A stretch of 64,000 bases of DNA from Sphingomonas qomolangmaensis (lineage in GTDB: Bacteria; Pseudomonadota; Alphaproteobacteria; Sphingomonadales; Sphingomonadaceae): positions 1,611,501-1,675,500 of the forward strand of contig NZ_CP101740.1 in assembly GCF_024496245.1 (NCBI RefSeq), in the 5' to 3' direction. This document shows, piece by piece, positions 27,178 to 37,300 of this stretch. The position numbers and the translations under genes are program-made. The notes beneath the pieces were generated by a model. It ran no database searches and had not been told where the DNA came from. It saw only the letters and a list, made by a program, of their open reading frames with translations. Each line of letters starts with the position of its first letter. Position 1 is the stretch's first letter.

Positions 27178-27326
27178 CGGCATCCCCCTTACCCGCCCCC
27201 GATTACCAACCGGTGCATTTGGTGAGGACACGCTGCGGATACCGAGCGAAATGGCGCGGTGGAGCGTTCCTGAACATGTCCACGCCGCGCCGAAGCAAAC
27301 GGTGGCAGAACCGTCCGTGGCGCCGA

Positions 27327-27776
27327 TTACTGGCCGGCGGTCTGCTTCTCGAAATCAGCCTTCGTCACGTTCAGCATCAGCTTGCCGTTCTTCATGCCGA
27401 ACACATCGGCGGGCACCATCGCGCGTATGCTGCCCGACAGAAGCTGGACGCCTTCGGGCTTCACGGCCTCGATCGTACCGAGCATCGCACCGCCGGAATC
27501 CAGCACGACCGCGCCGGTCATCAGGTCGGCGGACGTCGCCTCAACAATGCGGTTGCGCTTCACCCTGCTGCGGTCGACGCGGCCCGTCGCGCGCTTTTCA
27601 GCACCGACATCTTCGACGATGGTGTCATAGGCATATTGCTGCTGCCGGTCAGAACCGACGTCCACCGTCGGATCGGTCACGCCGGCAATGCTGTCGGGCG
27701 CCCCTGCCTGTGCATGGGCGGTGCCGGTCATAATCAGCGGTGCCGCCAGTATCGCGATGATGTGCATTCGTCCCAT
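27327..27776 (-). CDS. Secreted small protein with PRC-barrel-like core
   Basis: 149 residues from ATG 27776, preceded by a good RBS (GGAGAGG). A signal peptide (MGRMHIIAILAAPLIMTGTAHAQ-type, cleavage after AHAQ) points to export. The C-terminal half (GAVVLDSGGAMLGTIEAVKP and the repeat-like VQLLSGSIRAMVPADVFGM) resembles PRC-barrel-type surface proteins common in sphingomonads. Function is unknown. It sits alone between two IS6 copies. Confidence 0.7.
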   Translation of the reverse strand: MGRMHIIAILAAPLIMTGTAHAQAGAPDSIAGVTDPTVDVGSDRQQQYAYDTIVEDVGAEKRATGRVDRSRVKRNRIVEATSADLMTGAVVLDSGGAMLGTIEAVKPEGVQLLSGSIRAMVPADVFGMKNGKLMLNVTKADFEKQTAGQ

Positions 27777-27858
27777 GACTACCTCTCCAACCCGCCGCGG
27801 TTTCGCGTTATCGATGCAATGACATACGCGCACAAGCAGCGACCGAAAAGCCCATCCG

Positions 27859-28698
27859 GGTGCTGTCGATCGAACGCGAACCGCTTTCGGCACGATGCAT
27901 TTCGGTCTTTGAGGGCAGCAGCCTAGCTTTCGAGGAGCTGCCACTCCGCCAGTGCGGCGGGGCGTCGTTCGCGGTAGGTCTGTCGATCGATCAGATGGCG
28001 CTCCAGGCTGAAGTGGTTGTGGATGTTGGCATGAACCGACGCAAATTTTTGCAACGTCTTCATCTGCCTGAAGCGGAGCATCGCCCGCTCTCGTCGTCGG
28101 AATGGAAGGTGGGAATTCTCAACCCGGCTGTTAGCCCAGCGCCCGACCTCCTGACGATCGCGGCAACTCAGTTCGTTCATAGCGGCGCCATAGCTGCGCA
28201 GGCCGTCCGTGGTGATCGCTGCTGGTGAACCGTGGCGCTTGAGCGCCTTGTTCATGAAGGTCAGCGCCGCCTTCTTGTCGCGGGTCCTGGTAACGTAGCT
28301 CTCGAGAACCTCGCCCTCGTGGTCGACCGCTCGCCATAGGTAGACCACCTCGCCATTGAGCTTCACGTACATCTCGTCGAGGTGCCAGCCCCAGTGGCGA
28401 AAACCGCGCATCCGGTTCACCCGCTGACGGCGGACATCGCCGGCGAACATCGGTCCGAACCGGTTCCACCACATCCGCACTGTCTCATGGCAGATGTCGA
28501 TGCCGCGCTGGAAAAGCAGGTCCTCGACATTCCGCAGCGACAGCGGAAACCGCACGTACATCATCACCACCAAGCGGATCACCTCGGGCGACGAACTGAA
28601 ACGGCGGAACGGGCTAGGCGGCAAGGCCCGGGATTTGCGGCTCAAGAATGCCGCCTATCACCCGTCTGCCCAGGCTGCCACGTTGGTCTGACAATGCC
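27859..28698 (-). mobile_element. Complete IS6-family insertion sequence (copy 2)
   Basis: 840 bases. Terminal inverted repeats: left GGTGCTGTCGATCGAACGCG and right (complement) GGCATTGTCAGACCAACGTG, matching at most positions. It contains one intact transposase gene. The 8 flanking bases differ (CCCATCCG and CTGCAAAG), so there is no target duplication, as expected after IS6-type recombination or adjacent rearrangement. Confidence 0.9.
27923..28645 (-). CDS. IS6-family transposase
   Basis: 240 residues, the normal length for IS6-family DDE transposases. N-terminal zinc-finger/HTH region (RFPLSLRNVEDLLFQRGIDI), then the catalytic domain: first Asp in WHLDEMYVKLNGE, second in AAITTDGLRSYGAAM, and Glu in WANSRVENSHLPFR. 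The C-terminus ends AALAEWQLLES. This is the only intact copy in the window and could drive the related defective copies. Confidence 0.95.
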   Translation of the reverse strand: MSRKSRALPPSPFRRFSSSPEVIRLVVMMYVRFPLSLRNVEDLLFQRGIDICHETVRMWWNRFGPMFAGDVRRQRVNRMRGFRHWGWHLDEMYVKLNGEVVYLWRAVDHEGEVLESYVTRTRDKKAALTFMNKALKRHGSPAAITTDGLRSYGAAMNELSCRDRQEVGRWANSRVENSHLPFRRRERAMLRFRQMKTLQKFASVHANIHNHFSLERHLIDRQTYRERRPAALAEWQLLES

Positions 28699-28766
28699 CT
28701 GCAAAGTCGAAGACGCAACGAATAGGCCGCGCCTACCGCCGAGCTCGGCTAGAAAAAGCTATCGAT

Positions 28767-28948
28767 GGTGCTGTCGGAGCTAATTCACCGCCCCTATCCC
28801 AGTGGTTCATGGCCTAATTGGTGCGCTCGCAACCACCGTATGTTCTCCATTTGATGTTGACCTGTATCGCGTTCACGGCCCGCCGAATGTGCGTCTTTTT
28901 CCGAAGCGAAGCCACAACGAACCAAATGCTGGTTAGTTTGACGGTACC
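28767..28948 (+). repeat. MITE copy C, plus adjoining terminal scrap
   Basis: 182 bases, from GGTGCTGTCGGAGCTA to TAGTTTGACGGTACC. It contains the shared run CCTGTATCGCGTTCACGG. A further partial terminus in reverse orientation follows at about 28950-28974 (GCATTAGCTCTGACAGTACT), showing nested or repeated insertion. It separates the IS6 copy from the end of the phospholipase D gene. Confidence 0.8.
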
Positions 28949-29011
28949 GAGCGGCGCATTAGCTCTGACAGTACTCTCGGCATTCGGCATTATGGTGCTG
29001 AGCATGCGCGG

Positions 29012-31339
29012 TCACGGCGCGGCAGGGTCCACCAGTGTGTCCCGAAGTATCCCACATTGCGGCGGGAAGATGTCGCTTCCTTCGTTGGGGCAATAGCGCA
29101 GCACCCGCGCGGTCGTCGCCGGACGCAGCCATAGCGCGGCGGAGGCAACGCCGTCGACGAAGCGCGAAGCGGGCAGCGATAGATGCTCCGACCACAAATC
29201 CATCCGCATCTTTTGCGCAAAGCTTCGGGCGGTCGCCGAGGCGGGAACCCGGTCATCGAAGACGAAGGCATTGATCTCGGTATCATGCTCCCAGCCGCGC
29301 CGGTTGCAGTTGGCCGATCCGATCACCGCCAGTTCGTCATCGAACACCCAGCATTTGGCATGGACATAGGTATGCCTTCCGAAGGTTGGCACGAAACGCC
29401 GCGATCCCGAAGCGCAGGGCGGCGGGGCTGCCGGAATCGGGGGCGTCACCAATTGGAAGATCCGCACCTTGGCCGCCTGATCGGCCGGCAGCCCGCTCGA
29501 CAGCGCCTCGATGAACTCGCGCCGCAGCGTCCAGATACACGGGGTGTCGCTGTTGATGTCGGTGGCGGCGATCACGATCGTCAGATGCTCGATATTGGGC
29601 AACGCCGCGCGCAGCGCCCGCGCCGCTTCCAGGTTGATCAAATATTGCTCCTCCATATAGATGAAGCGGCGCGCATGACGGATACCGGCGAGCAGCATGG
29701 CCCGGATGTCGCGCTCGCGGGGCATGCCCGAGCCTCGGCGCGGATTGAAGGTCCGGCCGATGACTACCGAACAACTGCTGGGGGTCGAACTGCTGGTCGG
29801 CGTCAACGGTGCGGCTAATCCACTCGGCGCAGCAAGCCCGCGCCCCCGCAACGGCGCGCGCGACTCGATCGCGCGACTTGCCGGGTGATGGTCCCAGCGG
29901 GTGATGAAGGTGCCCAGCAAATCCGCGCTTGCCGGTCCCTCGACACGGCAATGCACGTCGTGGAGCGGGTTGCCGCCGCCCCCGCTCAAACTTTCGGCGT
30001 CGCTGTCACCGTCGAAGTTGGTTTCGAAGCTTTCACGGGCGCGCCGCGCGACACGGATCGGCCCCGAGGGCTGCGTCGGACACGCGATGGTGGAGGGCAG
30101 GATCCGATCGGGATTGACGTCGAGCCCGCCGCAAAAACCCACCAGCCGTTCGCCATCGCCTACGACCAGCAGCTTCTGGTGATGCGAGCCAAGACTCAGC
30201 GTCTCGCCGTCGATGATCGCCGCGCCGCCGGGCAGTGCATTGATATGGTCGGCCGATGCCTGCGTCTGCGCACGTTGCGCGCGCATATGGATCGCGGCTT
30301 CCCAAAATGCCGCGCGGACTTGTACGCCGTCCTCGGCGGCTTTTGCGAGCAGCCGCTGTAGCTTGCTGTCGGGATCGCAAGTGATCATGTCGAAATCGTC
30401 AACGCAAATCCAACCGAGCAGATAGATGAACGCACGACCCCCGCGGACCGAGCGGATCGCATCGACCATGGCGTTGTAGCCGCCGAGCATTGGCACAGCG
30501 GGGTTTTCGGCATCGACGAGATGCCGGACCGCGTTGCCCGTCCTGATCGCCGTGCGTGGACTGATGACGCGGGCCAATAGCGGCCCCCACCGCGGCGGGT
30601 CTAGCGGCGAGTGAAACGGCGGTGGGCGGTCGCGACCCGGGGAGGGCGGCGGGGGAAAGGCGAACGGCGCGATGACGTCGACGCGGCGACTACGCGCCGG
30701 ATCGCCCGGCACCGGCTCGCTCTCGCCCCGCGACGACGGCGTGAAAACGAAGCTGAAGCGGCGCCCTGGGCCTTGACGCCGCAGGCTGGCATCGATCGCT
30801 TCGGCAACGGCCTCGGCGCGGCGCTGGCCAAGGCCGGTATTGGCGGTATCGTCACCCACCGGGTCGGCGTGCCCGACCAGCGCCAACCCGTCGATCGGTG
30901 TCGGCGTGTCGAGGCTGGCGAGCAGGCACGCGGCGATGCCATCGATCTGGGGCTGATGATGCGGCTCGATCTGATGCCGGCCGAAGGCGAAGCGATCGAG
31001 CGTCTGGCGGACGGGCAACCCGGTGCAGGTGGCCCCGGACACGGGCACCGCGGTCGGGCCGGTGGCCAGCGCCGCACGGATCGCCGCCATCGTCAGCGGG
31101 CCGGCCACACCGTCCTGCGCCAGGTTGTTCCGCGCCTGAAAGGTCCGCACCGCGCTCCGGGTCGCGTTCCCGGCGATGCCATCGACCGCGAGGCCGGCAC
31201 CGATCAACTGGTTGAGGGTCGATTGAAGCCAGCGCACACTGGCGTCGCCACCGGCGGCCTCGCCGTCCCAGCCGGCCAGGGGCGCGGCCCAATCGACCGC
31301 GCTCGCGTCGCCTGGCCAGCCTAACTTGGAATACATCAT
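29012..31339 (-). CDS. Phospholipase D protein with peptidoglycan-binding and OmpA-like domains
   Basis: 775 residues, RBS GAGAGG upstream, starting 24 bases after the giant hydrolase gene. Domains: PG_binding_1 (about 33-92, VRWLQSTLNQLIGAGLAVDG), an OmpA-C-like domain (about 110-225, GLALVGHADPVGDDTANTGL), a proline-rich linker, then two PLD half-sites. The first is HHQKLLVVGD (residues 386-395) with one residue more than HxKx4D. The second, HAKCWVFDDELAVIGSANCN, fits HxKx4D and GSxN exactly. PLD enzymes cleave phosphodiesters through a phospho-His intermediate. Two wall-binding modules on a phospholipase/nuclease without signal peptide suggest a protein acting at cell envelopes, delivered by a non-Sec route or by lysis. 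The combination is unusual. Confidence 0.88.
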   Translation of the reverse strand: MMYSKLGWPGDASAVDWAAPLAGWDGEAAGGDASVRWLQSTLNQLIGAGLAVDGIAGNATRSAVRTFQARNNLAQDGVAGPLTMAAIRAALATGPTAVPVSGATCTGLPVRQTLDRFAFGRHQIEPHHQPQIDGIAACLLASLDTPTPIDGLALVGHADPVGDDTANTGLGQRRAEAVAEAIDASLRRQGPGRRFSFVFTPSSRGESEPVPGDPARSRRVDVIAPFAFPPPPSPGRDRPPPFHSPLDPPRWGPLLARVISPRTAIRTGNAVRHLVDAENPAVPMLGGYNAMVDAIRSVRGGRAFIYLLGWICVDDFDMITCDPDSKLQRLLAKAAEDGVQVRAAFWEAAIHMRAQRAQTQASADHINALPGGAAIIDGETLSLGSHHQKLLVVGDGERLVGFCGGLDVNPDRILPSTIACPTQPSGPIRVARRARESFETNFDGDSDAESLSGGGGNPLHDVHCRVEGPASADLLGTFITRWDHHPASRAIESRAPLRGRGLAAPSGLAAPLTPTSSSTPSSCSVVIGRTFNPRRGSGMPRERDIRAMLLAGIRHARRFIYMEEQYLINLEAARALRAALPNIEHLTIVIAATDINSDTPCIWTLRREFIEALSSGLPADQAAKVRIFQLVTPPIPAAPPPCASGSRRFVPTFGRHTYVHAKCWVFDDELAVIGSANCNRRGWEHDTEINAFVFDDRVPASATARSFAQKMRMDLWSEHLSLPASRFVDGVASAALWLRPATTARVLRYCPNEGSDIFPPQCGILRDTLVDPAAP

Positions 31340-31363
31340 CGCAGGCGCCCCTCTCGTGTTCGG

Positions 31364-34300
31364 TCAGGCCAGTTGGAAGTGCATGAAGTCTTTGCTGCTG
31401 ACCCATCCGCCGCCCCAGCCGAGCCCGGCTGCGATCAGCGCCTCGATCAACGCCGGATCGAGCGTGCAGAATCCGTCGCTGGCATAGCGATCGAGGCGCG
31501 CGCGGGTGGCGCGATCGGCCAGCGCGCGCACCACGTCGGGCATCGATTGCGCGCTCGCCCAGGCGGGGGTGAAGTCACGCTGAAACTGGGTGCTGAGTTC
31601 GCGCAACCTGGCCGGGGTGCGTTCGCGCCGCAGATCGGTGCCGGTGACTGCCTGGATCACCAGAAAGTCGCGCGGATCGCGCATATGCGGGTTGGTGCGC
31701 GGATTTAGATCCATCGCTCGGCCCAGCGCGTGAAGACTCAGCGTCTGGTTGCCGGCGATGCGGCGGATGTTCAATACCCCGAAGCTCGTGACCGGCGGAT
31801 CGAGCCTCTGGCCTTGCAGTGCAGCTTCGGCTGCGCGCAGGGGTTCGACAAAGCCGCGATGCCCCATCTGCCGGCGGCCAAGGAAGGTCAAACCGGTAAT
31901 GTTCGCCGCAAGATAGGCCGCCGCGTCGGCAACCCCGCGACGCGCGAACAGTGGAGCGAATTCGAGATAACTGGCGAAGCTTCGACTGAAATAGCCATGA
32001 ATGCCGGGGTTGGCTTCCCATTGCACCCGCGCGGCGGCCTCGTCGGGTGCGGTGACTTCGCCTAGATGAAGGTCCGATCGCGACCCATCCCTTTGCGAAA
32101 CGGGCCGCGGACGATGCTGAAGCTCCTGCGGCGCGCGCGGCGGCTCCGCTGGGGTGCCCGGGGTCGGGCGGGACGCGCCGGCGGGGGCCGACAATGTCAG
32201 CATCGCGCGCATCAACCCCAGCACGCGATCGCGATAGACCCCTCGGCCATAACCGCCACTGCCGCTGATCTGCCGGCCCATCCGGTAGATCGAACCCGAC
32301 CGGCCAAGCGCCTGCTCAACGCCGACATCATTGAGCACGTCGGCCTGGCGGCTCATATGGTGATAGCGGCTGACCCCTGCATGGAAGCGCAGCCCGAGCC
32401 CCAATGTTTCGGGTACCGCGAAATACTGGTCCCAGTCGGTATTGGCGCTGATCGTGCAAATTTCCTGCTCGCTCGCAGCAGACCAGCGCGCGGCAAGTCC
32501 CTGGAGCGCGGGTTCGGGTCCGCGATAGCCGCGGATGAACGCCGCGTGCCGCAAATAGCTGGCGCGGCCGGTCGTCTGGATGATGCCGCGGCCGCGAAAC
32601 TTGTAGAAGTCGGTCTCGCGGACGAACGCGGTGTCGGGATCGTTCTCGCGGGTCGAGAATATGGCCTGCGGATAATAGTGGCTGTTCCACGCGCCGTCGA
32701 AGTCGCTGCCGCGATTGGCCAGCTCCCGTGCGCCCCCCAGCGCGCCATGCGCGCGCACAAAGACGGCGTCGTCGAACAGCGACCCCGCGGTTCGACCCCC
32801 GCTCATGTGGTTATAGCTTGCCTTGAAATGGCCGGGGCGCAGCTCGATCCGATCGAAAAAATAGGCCAGCCCGGGGTGCCGGCCTCGCGCATCGGTACGC
32901 CCGCCACCGCCACGTCCGCTCGATTCGGTCTTGCCGGCGAAGTCACCATCGGTTTCGTTGAGCACGATGGCGACCAGCGCCGAAAACTCGAGCAACGAGA
33001 TTCGCGGCCGGTCATAGGTGGTCGCCATCCGGTCCCAGAAGCCGGCAAAGCGTGCGCGAGCGCCCGCGCTGGTCGGCACCCGCAGCGCGCCGCCGCGACC
33101 GCGCGTAAACGGACCCTGGCCCGACAGCATCCGGTTGAACCAGTCGGCAAAGCCGCCGGCGCTCGCGAAATAGGCCTCGAGCTCGGCAGCACTGCCGAAT
33201 TCGCGCGCCGCCAGCGCGTCGACCTCGCTTTGGGACAGGCCAGCGGGCGGTGTCGGCCCCACCTCGGTCGGCACCTCCCACAGTTCGGATTCGGCCCCGC
33301 CCCGCCGCACCGGCGCGTTCCCGCCACTGGCTAGCTGCACCGCTGGATCGGCAAGCAGCCGCCAGCCGTAGCGGCGGGGGATCTCGTTGTGCGCGGCCGC
33401 CACCGGCTCCACCCGCCACCTGCGGGCTAGCGCCGGGTCGTTCGCGGTGATGCCAGCCAGCGCCTGCTCGACTTGCCGGCTGTGCGCCGCGGTTCCTTCG
33501 CCGGCGCGATAGAGCACCCGCAACGCCGCATTCTGGACGCTGGCACCGCCAAGCCTGGCCTGCGCCCAACGGATCAGCGGCGTTGGCGCGCCGTACAAAG
33601 CGTCGAAGCAATGGACTTCGTCGGGGTCGGTGTGCGGCAATAACCGCATCAGCGCCGCGCCGCCGCCTGAATGACAGGTAAGGATCAGCCGCCCCGGCTG
33701 GACTATTGTCGTATTGGTAGCGGCGGCGAACCTGGCGAGCGCAAGCGCGATCAGCCGTCCCAGCGCACCGGGCGTGGTCAGCGCGGGAAAGTCATAGCCC
33801 ATTCCCGAACGTCCACCGTAGAAATTGCCACGGGGCAGGATGGCGAGCAACGGCGACGACCGCCCGGCGCTTGCGGGGTTCACGGGGTCGACGAAATCAA
33901 GCCCCGAATTGGGCAATTTGTCGCGGTCGATCCGCATTGCCGCACCGCGCCCCGAAAAGCCGTGCAGATGGACCAACACGTCGAGCCGCTCGGGGAGCGA
34001 AGCCATCGCGTTCCACCGCAGCACCAGATCGGGTGGCGTGCCGCGGTGCGGCGTCAATAACGCGATGCGCGGCTCGATGATCTCACCTGCCGCAACGCCA
34101 TTGCTCTCGGTGCTATCGCTGCTCGGGGCCGCCCGGGTCCGCAGCGGCGGCGAAGGCGAAACCGCGGCGCTGGTCGCCTCGAGCAACGCGAGCGCGCGCC
34201 ATGTCGCCGCACCGACCACGCCATCGGCACGCGGAACGATACCGGCGGGCGCAAGCGATTGTAGTGCCAGCACCGCGGCGCGCACGCGCGGGCCGTAGGA

Positions 34301-37300
34301 ACCGTCTTCCTGCAGCGGCATGTCGCCGAGCCCCATCAGCCCCCGGCGCGTCCGCACGGCATCGAGCGCGTTGAGGCGTCGCTGCAGTTCGACCACCGCA
34401 GGCCCGCGCGCGCCCGGACCAAGCGCAGACTCGCCCGCTTCGAGATCGCCGGACTCGGCAGCCTCATTGCCGTCGCCGGCTACCAGGCGTAGCAACATCG
34501 TGTCGTTGAGCATCAGATCGGCAGCATTGGCGACGCGCCGTGCGAAGCGATCGTCCTCCCCCCGCCGCACCGGCCATAGTTCGACGACATGCACATAACG
34601 GCCCGGCGATGTACGCGGGTCGCTTTCGGGACGGAGCCCGAGTTCGAGGGTGCGAACCCCCGAAGCAAAGCCAGGTGCGGCAACGAAGCCCAACTGAGTC
34701 CAGCCATGCCCCGGCACCGTCCGTAGCAGCAGGTCGCCGCGGATAGGACTGGTCCTGCCGATCGGCTCGCCGGGCCGAAGCAGCACGCGCACGCGCCGGC
34801 CCAGCAGTGACCGGACATCGCCGCCGCGCGCGACATCATTGAACAACGCGGTGAGCGAAGGCGCCAGGCTCTCGGCGTCGCCGGCTTCGACGCCCATCGC
34901 CTCGCTCAAGCCGGTCAGCATTTCGGTCGACGATCGCCATGTGCCGTCGGCACGCCCGACCGCGGCCATCAGTTGTTCGCCGGCGTAGCGGGCGTCGACC
35001 TCGGAGAAGTCGGCGGTTGCGTAGGATGCCTCGATCGCTTCGATCGCCGCGGCCTCGGCGATGGTTGCTTCGTCTTCGGCAGCATCGCCGTCGCATTCGG
35101 CGCAGCAGCCCGAATCGGCTTGCTCGAGTTCGCCGCTTTCGGCCGCGAGTTCGGTCGCCACGACGACAGGGTCGGCCGGCAGATCGAGCGCTGTCGTGAT
35201 CGCCGGCTCCTCGGGTCGTGTCGCGGCCATCGGCACCGGTATCGCCGGCACCGCTGGTGCGGGGGGCGCGGGCGCGGGTGCAGGCGACGAAAGCGGGATG
35301 CTCAGCGCGAAGGGGCTCGAACGCCCGCCCAGCGGCACTGCCAGCCCCAGCCCGCCGCTACCGCCGATCGGAATCTGAAACTGGAACGGCAATCCACCGC
35401 CGCCGCCGCGCCGTGGACGCCGCCCATGGCGCATAGGCCGCGCGCCTTGTGCCTCATCGTCGCCATCCCCGCTCACCTCATCGCTGTCGTCGCGGTAGCC
35501 GTCGCCGTCGTCGGCGGCGCCGTCTTCGAAATCCCACTTGCCACCCTCTGCCGTGTCCCCATCACCTTCCATGACCGGACCAATCGCGTCGTCGGCTTCG
35601 GACGGCGTCATTTGGGCGATCGCCTCGATCGCGGCTGCCTCGCTCTCGTCGTCGGCGTTGCAGGCCAAGTCCTCGTCCTCGGAGCTGTCGAAATCCTCTT
35701 CCATCTTAACCTCCTGAGGGGGGGCGCCAGAAATCAGCGTCGGGGTGTCGATCGCGCGGGCCGCCTTCACCGCGGCCACCGCGTCACAATAGCCGGCGCC
35801 GAGCCGGGTCCGTTCGGTGGCGGGCACCGGTTCAAGCGTACCGAACAGCGCCGCGCGCGTTTCGTCGATCTGCAAGCGCCGCGGCGCTGCTGCGAACATC
35901 AGCGCGATCACGCCTGCTACATAGGGCGCCGCCATGCTGGTGCCCGACATCCGGCTCGAGGGCGGGGCTTCGCGGCCATCGCGCGGCATCGAGCGCACGC
36001 TGAGCACCTGCACGCCGGGCGCCGAACAGCCGGGGCGGGCCGTGCGGCCATCTCGGGTCGGTCCGGCGCTCGAGAAGCGCCCCGGCGCGCGGTCGGTGCG
36101 ATGGGCGTCATAGGCGGCGACCGCGATGGTGCGGTAACCGTTGCAGATCGTCCCCAGCGTCGTCGCGGTGTCGACCGCATGGTCGGCAAGGCGCAGGCGA
36201 CCCGCGCCTGCCGGATCGCGCTCGATCCAGACGTGCAACCGGCCGTCGCCGATTGCCCGCCCATGACCGACGAGCTGCCATCGCCCCGCCGGGGCGCCGG
36301 CATAGAGAAACAGCGATCCTTGGGAGTCACCGTTATTGGGGTCGTTCAGGCGATTGTGGAGCCGACCGACGACCCGGCCTTGCCAGATCACATCGGCCCG
36401 GCCGTCACCCGCGACCGGGGCAATGGCTATGCCTCCCGGCCCGGTCAGCGACAGGTCGATCGCATCGCCTTTTTTGTACCATAGATCGACCTCGGCGGGC
36501 CGCGAACCCACTGCCAGGTCGAGGTCGAAGGCGTGAGCTTCACCCGGGTCGAGCGTGATCGAGGCGTGCGCGGCTTTGGCGAAATAGTTGCCGCAGCTCA
36601 TTGCCATCGCGCGACCCGGCTGCTCGAGAAGCATCGCGTCGAGCGCCTGTTCGGTCAGCGTCTGACCGTCGTGCTGACCCGCTTGTCGGCCCAAGCTGGC
36701 ATTGAGCACGACCGGTCGATCGCCAGCGACACGCAGGACCAAATCGCAGCCCTCGATCAGATCGGTCGAATCCCCCAGCGGCTGGGGTCCTTGCGGAGTG
36801 CGGGTTGTGAGGTCGACGAAGATGAGATCGGCGTCCGATGCCAGGCCGGCGAGCCCGCCCGGATATTCCGCACCGGACGAGATGCCCATTGTATGCGATC
36901 CGTGGCTCCCCGACCCGCGATCCGATGTCCACCAGCGATAGCCCAACGCTGCGCGCGGATCGGGGGCGGTGAGCGCGTGGTCGATCTCTTCGCGCGTGAA
37001 TATTCGGCCAAAGCCATAATGGTTCGGCCGCGCGGCGTCGTATCGCGCGCCTTGGTCCCACAAGGCCAGCAGCCGCGTCCGCCCATCGGGGCGACGGAAC
37101 GCCGGATGTGCAAAATCCAACCCCCAATCCAGATGCGCGACGACGACGCCGGCTCCGGTTGGCAATTCCCCGTTCCGCCGTACATCGGCGGCCCGGAACG
37201 TTACATCGCTACTGGCCTCGACGCTCCACTCCTCATCGTCGGCGGCGTTGTTTTCGGCAGCGGTGTCAGGGGTTGGGGTGTCGGGGGTCGGCGTGTAATA

